Below, in pieces: positions 25,801-37,567 of a stretch of 64,000 nt of DNA. Positions within the stretch are counted from its first letter, which is position 1; each line of letters opens with the position of its first letter. The notes beneath the pieces were generated by a model, which saw only the letters and a list, made by a program, of their open reading frames with translations, made no database searches and had not been told where the DNA came from. The position numbers and the translations under genes were made by a program. Source of the stretch: Axinella damicornis (lineage: Eukaryota; Porifera; Demospongiae; Axinellida; Axinellidae); assembly GCA_963931865.1 (NCBI GenBank), contig OZ007507.1, positions 11,942,932 to 12,006,931 of the forward strand. Reading direction: 5' to 3'.

Positions 25801-28800
25801 GTCACGTGAAGTGCCATCATGTAGACACATGATAGACACACGGAGGGCGGTGCCCAACGAAGAATCTCGACGTCCTGTGTTGTAATGTCCGTCCAAAGGC
25901 TGGATATCAGAGCGTTTGTAAGGCAGACGACCGATACCATTCGTTATTCACAACGCCGGGGACGGATCAACGTTATAATGGTTGGGCACCGCCCCCCGTG
26001 TGTCTACCATCTGTCTACCTGACATTATCGCACATGACCAGATCTCCCAAACCTTCCCCCGCCGTATTTCATACTCCTATGCTGGCGGTGGGAACAGCCT
26101 GGGAATGAGGCTGCATCTGATGCTGGTATAGCTAGTGTACTGCCTTGCATGCAATTCCTTTGGGAAGGAGTCAGACGTTTGCATTTGGTGGTCATTAGCA
26201 CTTTCGAACTTAGTTTCTGCAGTGTTCATGAGCTCCGCTTGGGAGCCGGATCAATTCAGATACACCGAGTCAAAAGCCGAACGATCTCTTTCGTTCATAA
26301 CACGAGACAAAATCACATGATCCACACATTATGCAATAATGCATAACCACGACGTTACAGTTTCCTCCTCATCTCCGCCTCATCTCCACGTGTCACAGGT
26401 TAATGGTCCACATGCATGTTTTGTTAATGCAACAGTTGATGGCATAATCACCATGTTGTGGACCATTATGTTGAACTCTAGTAGTCTGGTTCAGTGCACA
26501 ACATTAAGCATCTGAACTCACAAACAAGTTGCAGCTGTTGTTTACCGACTATTAGTGTTGCAGACTGTTCGTGAAACCAAAGATGTCTTTCCAGGCTAAT
26601 ACGGTCTTCCTAGCACTGCTATACATAGCCAGCTGCTCAGGTCAGGAGTCGACTACCAGCCAGGGAGAGAACATCACTTTCCCTCTCACCTACCGTGGCA
26701 GAATTTTGGAAGGAAACGGTGGCCAAGTGTGTGGCTCTGAAAGTCTCAGACAAAATCTGCAAGCTGTGATCCATGATGATATAGAGAACCTCATAAGGGA
26801 GAATTTGAAGACTCTAGTTCCATGCAGTGGCAGAAACCGCGGACTGATACAGCTCTGCCCGGTGGCTTCTTGCCGGGACGTTGAACAGAACCAATTTGTT
26901 CGGCTCTCTGGCTACTACTGGATCAGGAGTTCTAATGGAACTGCAGTACAGCTCTACTGTGACATGGACAGAGTGTGTGGCTGTGACAGCACTAGGGGGT
27001 GGACACGCGTTGCTTACCTGAACACGACTGACCCGACACAGCAGTGTCCAGGTGCGTGGAGGGAAATCACGGAGCCAAGGAGGACGTGTGGAAGGAGTGG
27101 TGGATATAGTCCAGCGTATTTCAGCACCTATGGCATTAGCTACAGTCAGGTGTGTGGGCAGCTGGTTGGCTATCAGGTTGGCGACACTGATGCATTTGAC
27201 ACAAGGCCGCGATCCATCGACACCTACTATGTTGATGGTGTAAGTATCACCCATGGTAGCCCTCGACAACACATCTGGACCTTCGCTTCTGCAGTTGGGG
27301 AGATGTTTAGTGGACTACGCACGTGCCCCTGTACCTACACGTACAATGCTCACAATGTTACTGTTCCTTCCTTCGTGGGACGAGACTACTTCTGTGATAC
27401 TGCAATAGTGCACAGCGGACATCTACAGGGAGTGTTCTACGCGGATGACCCCCTCTGGGACGGCCACGGGTGTGGGTCCACGAACACCTGCTGTCAGTTC
27501 AACAATCCTCCGTGGTTCTGCAAGCAGCTACCTCAAGCCACGACAGATGATATCGAAGTGAGGATCTGTGGCCTAGGGCTTTACAGTGATGAGGACACTC
27601 CTCTTGAACTAGTGGAGATTTATATCCGCTGACTTTCCGTCTTCGGCTCCATGCACCACATCGGTCACCATTACCTGCTGAGCGCAATGTGTGGTTTGTC
27701 AGTGCGAATACACCTTACTTGTGTAGCTAGTGCTCCCAGAGTTGTAGTTTGCCAACTTCATGTATCTTTGCCAAACTTTTCTTATCGCATCCGTCTTTCT
27801 CATCACATGTTAACACATGTAATTAATGAAACTGCAAAAATAGGTCAAAGGACCTGGAATAATCTGTAGCCTCGTTCCCAGGCCACGTGGGAACGAGGCT
27901 AGTATCCGATGTTGATTGAGTTCCTCACTCATACCGGCAACTAGCTAGGACTAAGCTGAATCTTGTGGTGTATATTTCTCAAACTGTAAGAAAATTGTCA
28001 TTCAAGTATAGGAATCTAAGCATAACAGTTATTGTACTGCCTTCACGCCTCAAGTGTTCAACAATTGTCTTGTAGGGTTTCCATTGCTTGAAACATTCAA
28101 CAGTTCTAGCTGAAAGCACAAAATGTACAGTAACATGTGCACTCCTGGACATGATCTTGATAAGATTGTTCTTAAGTGGCATGATATACTGCACCAAGGG
28201 CGCATCGAGCCGCCGAAGGCGGCGAGAGGGCATGCAACGTACATAGACGGCAAAATGCTGAGTGTTACTAAATATAGAATTCAAATTTGGACTGTATAAG
28301 CACGTGAACCGTAGACGCGCGCCCCTTATGCGGTCACTTTTTGTACTTACGATCGAGATGGCCGTCTGTAGCGTCTTTGACGAGGACCTAGCTACCTAGC
28401 GTGAGCTCCTTTCGATGCCATCATTCCCTCCTCCAACTTACGCAACAGCCGTTGTGCTGTTGTCGAGAGCGGCGACAAATGTTGTTTGCATCCACCGACA
28501 CTTTCTCCGAATCTTGGCCTGCTACATACACTGGTAGGAGAGCTACCCGGACTAGAAGTACTTGGGCTAGAGATCGCTTGGATGGCGTTTCTGTACCGAC
28601 ATCGGTAGCACTCATCTTCCTTGCCCAAGGAATAAGTTCCGTTGAACGTCCGTAACTGAACCGTGCACGCAATTTCACGTGCTTAACCGGAAACGTTATT
28701 TTTAGTAACACTCAGCACTATGCCGTCTATACGTGCGCTATAGGAAGTTGCATGCCCTCTCGCCGCCTTCGGCAGCTCGATGCGCCCTTGACTGCACCTA

Positions 28801-31800
28801 AATACTGACATAGTTATCAGATTAAGCAACGCATACCAAATTCAACTCCAGCATTCGTGACAACGAAAATCAGCCAGGCTAAAAATGCAGGAATCACTAG
28901 TCCATGCAGTTTCATTCATACAATCCCTCTGCAGGGATCACAGAGGCTTGCTTATATTATACATTACGGGTACACGTGTATGATGTTCACTAATTGATAC
29001 ATTCAGTACAGTGCATGAGCGATGCATAAGGTATCAGATGTATTAAATTCTCAAGCAGCTTGAAATGCTCAAGTCGGGATCTTGGTGGGTCCATATCTAG
29101 CCTCGTTCCGCCGTCTCGGGCCTGGGAACGAGGCTAGTCCATATCCTTATAATTTGGCATGATTATACGGGTACGTATGTATGACGTTCACTAAAATTGA
29201 TACATTCAGTATACGAACTATATGCCAGAGGTATGAGATGTATACGTAGGTGCCACAACATAATTTCTGTGATCCCTCTACAGAGATCAGCTAGATCACA
29301 GGGCCTTGCTATTACATCATACATACATGCCGATGGCTCCTGCACAGGAGTCTTGAGAGCAATGCAATGAAGCTCAGTCAACGGATCGTTGATTGTAGAT
29401 AACAGATGGACCTTCGCACTTTGTGGATTGTGGATTGTGGATTGTGGATTGTGGATTGTAGATCGTACTTTGTACGTTGTAGATGTACGTTGTAGATGTA
29501 TGTTGTAGATGTACGTTGTAGATAATTTGACCCTCCAGGGCCACCATAAATTCAGGCTAATTCAGGCTAGTTCAGGGGTAGAAGTAAAGTTCAAAGGTCA
29601 TGCGTCTGTACTGTAGTCAGTCCTACCCCGACCCGCCCATTCCGTCCCGCACAAACAGGCCCCACCCCAACCATTGCAGATAACGGAAGTGGTGTCTTGA
29701 GTAAACAGTCTACCATTTGCTGTTGTGCACTTGGTACATAGTACACACATCCCGCTGTCTTGAGATATTGCTCGACTCTGCTGGGGATAAGACGGTCGTG
29801 CCACTAATAGACCCCCTACAGCGCACCTGCTGTTAGTCAATGTTGAAACTTAAAGTAGCTAGTATATCTAAAGTTGAGCAGGTGTGACACTATTTGATCC
29901 CAATTGTTTGCATTCCAGGACACCGCTCAGCGCGCAGTGTCCCTCCTCCCTTAACAATAGACCCTTCAGTGAAGGAAGTGATCAAGTGCTATCTAGATAG
30001 AAGTTTCAAATAATTTTCTCTTATGTGCCAATGAAAGTCTCAATCGATCGCCCACTCAGTTTATTACACTCCTGGTAGGGGGAAAAATTGTGCCGCATAA
30101 ATAATTGATATAACATAATGTAATGTTTGAGTATTTAGGATTGGCCTACAGAGATTCCGACTACACCGCGTTGATCGCTATCATGCCCTGACCTGAACAT
30201 TAAAAGTTGGTGCTGAAACTCACTTTGGTGGTGGAGATATGAGCGCTTTTGTCTAGCCGTTGCGCCACCATTGCTCGAGCGCTCTCTTCGACTTCCGGTG
30301 GCAGTACTGTTCTTAGGAAAGGCACACGAAGATTCTGACCACACGGCCATGATTATTGCTGACGCTTACATGCCGAGACTCACCGTCCTGGCGATGTTGT
30401 GAGCACTGTAACAATTTATTGTCTTCTACTTGGGCGCCATTGCTGACTCGATGGACTGAGCATGGTCCTCACGTGACATGTGCATTAGTTGGAATGATCG
30501 AGTTACCAGCGAGTTGCAACCAGTTGCAACGGCTGCTACCAGGAGTGTGGTTGCCCCTCATAGTAACTTTGGAATTAAGTAGCATGACTAATATTTCAAG
30601 AGTTTTATCCAACTCTCTTGATTAAGCAAGTCAAGCCATGAATAAGTCAGCCAAAACCACGTACTCTGGACAGTGGACATAGCCTCCAACGTTCCCAGCA
30701 CTCTGAACTCACACTTCTGAAATGTGAAATGGAGCCTCTTACTCCCACTCCATTGTGAAGGAACCGACACTCGAGAAGTATTGCATTTTGAGTAAGTGTG
30801 AAGTAATTTGTCTCATATGTATGTATGACTTGCACGTTAAATTTAGTAACATACTTTGTTGTTACTAGTACTGAAAGTGCTAGAAGTATAACTCCATTCC
30901 TAACATTTGAGTACCTGTGAAATATTTATATTCTGGGGAAAATCTCCACTCCCACTCCATTCTGAAGGAACTGAAAATGCTAATTTGGTAATCACAGAGT
31001 CGGTAGACTCTGTATGTAGGGATACGACGTACACGCAATATATGCTAATACAAAAGAATCTCTCCAAATCTCAGAAACGGTACACTTATAAGCCTTTATA
31101 ACCACTTACCGTTCATCTTCGAGTGTTTTCATGACCAACAAGACTCCTCGCGTCGCGAAAAACCGTCGCGAAAGTACCGCACCAGGTACTCGCAAAACGG
31201 GCAAATTGTTTTTCTTTCTTCTTCTTTCTTCTTTCTTCTTCTTTCTTTCAGACGGGCTAGCTCAACGTCGCCTCAATCCCTCATGATGGTTTTCGCACGA
31301 AACAGCAGCATTTTACACCGAGCAGTGCACCAGCCCATCGCTTTTTGGCAACCTCCAAGTCTTCACCAGGCGGCTACAGCTGCCCACTCAATAACTATGG
31401 CTTCATTTGTCACGCCATTTTCATGTTTGTACGCATGCGCACTTAAACGATCACTTAGCAACGATACGTAATTATTATTCAAGATCGCTGAATTAGAAGT
31501 ACCTTGCGCTGTTAACTGTTGTGGTAACTTACCGTAACTAGACTGAGGTAAATTCTCTGTGCTATATATGTTACTAGACTGTGTTCTGTGAGAGGGGTGA
31601 ATGCCTGTCTAAAGACTCAACAATGTGTCGCTACTACTATCTGGTATAGCTATTTTACCTACACTACTTCAGCTCAGGGAGCACTGGCTTAGTATCCATC
31701 CAGAAAAGGGTTGGCTTTTGAGATGCTTGGGTCTGATTCTTCAGCCATTGCTGGCATGCCAGAGTCCAGTATGCATGTGCCTGCTGCTAAAAAAATGACA

Positions 31801-34800
31801 TAAACAAGTAATAAAAAACATTTAAAATGTAACAGGATGTAGGGATACCAGAACCGCAAAAAGTAAGGAAACAAGGTAGGGATGATCACACAAAACAGTG
31901 AAGTATACAATCCCCCTACATATCTTTTATGGAAAAAGATCTCTGTAGGGGGTTGTATACTTCACTGTTTTGTGTGATCATCCCTACCTTGTTTCCTTAC
32001 TTTTTGCGGTTCTGGTATCCCTACATCCTGTTACATTTTAAATGTTTTTTATTACTTTATTTAAGTAAGTGTGAAACATCTCAAATTCAAATCTCTTCTT
32101 CATTGTGAAGGAACTGAAAGTACTGGAAGAATATTTGAGTATGTGTGAAATAATTATTCTCGAGTTAAGTTTCCATGTGCGGCTCCCCTGGGTACATAGC
32201 CTGGCTATATAAGGAATTGCACGGCATGCAGAGAGCATTTCAGCTCACAGTCTGCACATGAACAATGTCCAAGTTCGAAATTCCTGTGATCTTCCGAGCA
32301 ATGCTGTTCGTTGGCAGTTGCTTGATTCGGGAGTCGACTGCCAGCCAGGGAGACAACACCACCCTCCCATACAGCCTTCCCACCAGGGTCATCAATGCCA
32401 CTGGACAAGTCTGCCCTCCTAACGAAGCACTCATGATTGAGAGAGATGGGATAACCCAGGATATTCAATACCTGCTGCGCAATGCACTTATTCCCTGTGA
32501 AACGTTCCAAACCCAGGCTAACCCTGCAGCCTCCTGCAGTGAACTCCCTGCACGCTGCTCGTCCGGCTACTACTGGGTCAGGAATTCCAATGGAACTGCC
32601 GTGCAGGTCTACTGCGATATGACGAGACAGTGCTGTGACCATACTGGAGGCTGGACGCGTATTTCTCACCTCAATATGACTGACGCTGCCCACCAGTGCC
32701 CCCAAGCATGGAGGGAAATCGCATCGCTAAGGAGGGCGTGTGGGAGGTCGACTTCTGCGACAGGAGGTGGCTGTAGCTCAGCGTATTTTGATACCCACAA
32801 CATCAACTACACTCATGTCTGTGGCCGACTGATTGGATATCAGTTTGGTAACACACGTGCATTTCGTGGCGGTTTCTCCTCCCTTGACTTTCACTATGTC
32901 GATGGTGTGAGCATCACACACGGCACTCCACGACAGCACATCTGGACGTTCGCCGCCTCACCTGGGGAGACAGGTACAGGCTCCGCTATCTGTCCGTGCA
33001 GTAACACTGCCAATGGGTTTATCAATGTCCCTTCTTATGTAAGTCAGGACTACTTCTGTGAGACTGGAACCCCAATATTCACTAATTTACCGGGAATATT
33101 CTACTCCAGTGACCCCCTCTGGGACGGTCAGGGGTGCGGGGCCACCAGTACCTGCTGTCAGTTCAACAACCCTCCGTGGTTCTGCAAACAGCTGCCTCAA
33201 GCCACGACAGACGATATCGAACTGAGGATCTGTGCTGGTCGAGGGTACAGCGACGTCGACACGCCTCTTGAACTGGTTGAAATTTACATCCACTGACTTC
33301 ATTGTATACCTGCTGACACTAACAGTTCATTTTAGTGTAGCTGTGTTGTTAGCCCCATACCCAGTATAGTAGTCTCGTTCCCAACCCACAGGGGTGTGGC
33401 CTGGGAACGAGGCTAACCCAGTAGTGTGTGTTTTCTGTACTACTTATTTTATTGTGAGCACTGCAAATCAAAGTATTGTATTGCCATAGTAACGCATACA
33501 CGCCGACGGCAAACCCGAAGTGATCCTTTTTTTCCTCCAACCTAAGCTACCTCACCCTTCATCATCTATGCTACTTGAGTATGGCTATAGCCTCGTTCCC
33601 AGGCCCACCGCACCGCTTTCGGGTGCACGAAAGAACTGCTTTTACGTACTGCAAGGACGAAAAACTGGGCGGGGGCCTGGGAACAAGGCTAGTATGGCTC
33701 GGTATGACATCTCAAAAACAGCTGAACTGACCGACTAGTACTCTTTATCAGCCACTGACAACCAGACTCGAGGTCTAGCTTTCAGCTTGTGGTCGCTGCT
33801 CACAGGACTGCATCCTACGCATGTTCGCTACTCTAATCATGCTGATCATTAAATGAATTTGCTTGGGCAACAGTAACCCGCTCGAACAATACTCTACACA
33901 GAGCTGTGTACAGCAATACACACATTCATGAGTCAATGCACTGCTGCATTCTTAAAACAAACGCAATTCACAATGCAAATCAATACCAGTGCTATGGTAC
34001 TATGGTTACCATGATGAATATCCTGAAGCAACATCTTTAGGGCCTTACAGTATGCCGCCATGGTGGTCAACACTGCCAGACAATAAGTCTGCATGAAACA
34101 TCCTCACTCACCCGAGTTATCACCCGAGCACATGCATAAGCAGGGTTGTGTAATTGGTGCGTTGCCTGTGTGTCAGTCAGTCGTTGCATAATCAGGCCGT
34201 CTTGGGAGTCGTCGTTCCACTCAAAGTGATGAAAGCACAAAGTTAACTAGATGGCAAATGGCTTGCAGAATTATTTATGATAGGCCCAATGATGTCATTC
34301 CAAATATAGCACAATCCACAACCAGCGCACAGGGTAAGTGCTCTACTGGGCACCTCTGCATGGTTTATTCACTTCACAACGTGCACTGATTCTGCTGGTT
34401 GATCGTGTGAGCCATGCCATGCAGCTGGCATGTAGTCAAGTATGAGAAGGTGGTACGTAGTACTGTATTCGCCGTACTGATCTGCAGATGTATGCGTCAT
34501 TCTGTGTACCATCTTTTTGCCCCCTACACACTCACACACTCTCCTTCACGCTCAGGTGGAGTCCTTATTCGAGTACCCAGAGGATGTGCAGGAAGAAGAG
34601 CAGTCGACTTTTGCAAGTATGCAACAACCACTTGGTGCTAGCCTCGTTCCCAGGCTCCTCACCACCTTTTTGTCGCATACAGTATGCAACAAAAAGCTAG
34701 GGAGGAGCCTGGGAATGAGGCTACGCTGGTGCTACCTTAGTACCAGTCGAGTGCCTGTGCACAAGTTCAGTTGTGGAGGGATATATAGCGTTCGACTTCT

Positions 34801-35523
34801 GTGACTTCCTCTCACCAACAGAAATTGGCAGTACACTGTCCAGCCTGTTTGGGGTGTCGAGTGACAAGCCGAAGGAGAAGGAGGAGGAGAAAGGAGACAG
34901 TGGGGAAGAGGTGGATGAAGACACGGAGAAAGTGAAGAGTGAAGAAGCAGGCGGAGAAGAGAAGAGAGAGGAGGAGGAACAAAGGGGGGAGGGGGGAGAG
35001 AGGGAGGAGGGAGAGAGGGAGGAGGAGGAGGAGAAGGAAGGGGAGAAAGGACAGGAAGATTTTGGAGAGAATTCCGTGGAGGAGGAGGAAGAGGAGAAGG
35101 AGGAGGATGTTGAAGAGAAGGGAGCGGAGGAAAATGAGGAGGAAGAGGAGGAGGAGGAGATTGAGGCAGCCGAACCCGACCATGAGGATAGCAAAGCTGG
35201 TGAAACTACAGAAGCTGGTGAGGCAGAACAGCAGCCAGAAAGTGAGGAGGAGTCCCCTCAGGAACAGGAGGAGGAGTCCGGGTCAGAGTCCAGGTCAGAT
35301 GAGGAGTCCAGCTCAGACGAGGGTGAGTGGCATGAGTGTAGTCAGATACTTTAGGCAGTCATTGTGATTTTCGTGTACACTTTTAACCCTCCAACTCATA
35401 CACACACCTACCCTGAAGACACAAAGATGCCCCAGGAAGAACAAGTGCGGAAGACATCCAGTGAGGAGGGGGAGGGGGATAGATATATAGTGGTATATGA
35501 TAAACACTAGTGTTTTTGGTGAA

Positions 35524-35556
<33 letters not shown>

Positions 35557-37453
35557 TACCACCTCTAATACAACTCAGACCACTGATAAAGATCAGAAGA
35601 AGGCGAAGGATAAGAGCAAGGAGAAGCCCTCTCCGACCAGCAATGTAGTCAAGGTGAACCTGACAGCGGAGGTGACTGTGCTTGACCTTCCTCCGTTCTC
35701 CGAAGCTAGCACCATGACCTCTGTGAACAAGTGAGTGTGGGACAGGGGGATGCGTGTGGGACAGTGTGGGATGGGGGGTGCGTGTGGGACAGTGTGGGAC
35801 GGGGGGTGCGTGTGGGACAGTGTGGGACGGGGGGTGCGTGTGGGACAGTGTGGGACAGGGGGGTGCGTGTGGGATAGGGGATGAGTGTGGGACGGGGGGT
35901 GAGTGTGGGACAGGGGGATGAGTGTGGGATGGGGGTGAGTGTTGGGACGGGGGGTGAGTGTGGGACAAGGGGTGAGTGTGGGACGGGGGGTGAGTGTGGG
36001 ACGGGGATGAGTGTGGGACAGGAGGATGAGTGTTGGGACGGGGGTGAGTGTGGGACAGGGGGATGAGTGTTGGGACGGGGGGTGAGTGTGGGACAGGGGG
36101 ATGAGTGTGGGACGGGGGGTGAGTGTGGGACGGGGATGAGTGGGACGGGGGTGAGTGTGGGACAGGGGGATGAGTGTTGGGACGGGGGGTGAGTGTGGGA
36201 AAGGGGGATGAGTGTGGGACGGGGGGTGAGTGTGGGACGGGGGGATGAGTGTTGGGACGGGGGACAGGGGGGTGAGTGTGGGACGGGGATGAGTGTGGGA
36301 CAGGGGGATGAGTGTGGGACAAAGGGGTGAGTGTTTGGACGGGAGGTGAGTGTGGGACAGGGGGATGAGTGTGGGACGGGGGGTGAGTGGGACGGGGGGG
36401 GGGGGGGGGGGGGGGGGAGTGTTGGGACAGGGGGTGAGTGTGGGACGGGAGTACATTGAGGCACACTGCTCAGTTACTGGGTTGTGAATCAGAGCTGATG
36501 AATGAAGTCTGACAAAGCCACTCCTGTGCATTCCTCCCCTCCCACCCCACACTCACACTATCACACCCACACCCACACTTCCTGCATACCCACTCCTCAC
36601 TCCTCTCCCCATGCCCCCTCTCTCCCACACATGCACTCACACATCTCACCCCAGATTGCAGCTGTTGCAGCGTCGAGACGATGAGAAGCTTGCCAATGAG
36701 CAGGCCAGGAACAATCTGGAGTCACACATCTTTGAGACAAAGGACACAATGTACTCGGACTCGGTGGTGGCTGTATCCACAGAGGACCAGCGTGGGGTCA
36801 TCCTGGCTGCCCTCACGGAGGCCGGTGATTGGATGGAGGAGGAGGGATATGGCGCAGAGACAAAAGTGAGTTCCTCCTTTAATATGTTCCACACCTGGTC
36901 TTGGTCTGTGCTCCATATGCAGGAAAATGCATCTTGTGCTTATGTAGCTCGGTGCTGCTGGTGCTTATGTAGCTCGGTGCTGCTGGGTCTAGCTATAGCA
37001 CACCTGGAAACAGTTTTCCAATGTTGTTTACCAGAATTGTGGCTAATGAGAGATTGCAATGAGGAGGTCGATACCTAGAAGTGTGCTTCCTAGGGCCTTG
37101 TGAAGCAGAGTATATTTAAACCAGGTGATGCACGTACTAGACATAAGATCTCTCTTGTCCCAGGTGATGAAGGACAAACTGAGGGAACTGAAGAAAGTCT
37201 CACGAGCATTGTTCAAACGCCTGAAGGAGGCGGCAGAACGTCCGAAGCTGGTGGCCACCCTGCGGGGAAGCATCAACATCTCTCATGACTTTGTGGCTCG
37301 CATGAAGAACCTCTCGGAAGCCCTTCAGATCTTCACTGAGGTGGAGATCAGCACACTGGAGACTCTCACTAATGAGACAGAGGTAGGGTCAAAGGTCATC
37401 GGTCACCGGAAGTCCTGTCTATTGAAATGCACCACACAACACATGCACACACG

Positions 37454-37527
<74 letters not shown>

Positions 37528-37534
37528 CACCCCA

Positions 37535-37567
<33 letters not shown>

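Noticed and set aside
34773..35354. Glu-rich ORF as a separate gene
   Set aside because: It is the acidic loop exon of HYOU1 (34822-35322), joined in phase on both sides.
35507..36552. Long minus-strand ORFs rich in His, Pro, Ser and Thr
   Set aside because: They are translations of the GTGAGTGTGGGAC minisatellite in a HYOU1 intron and exist in several frames at once.
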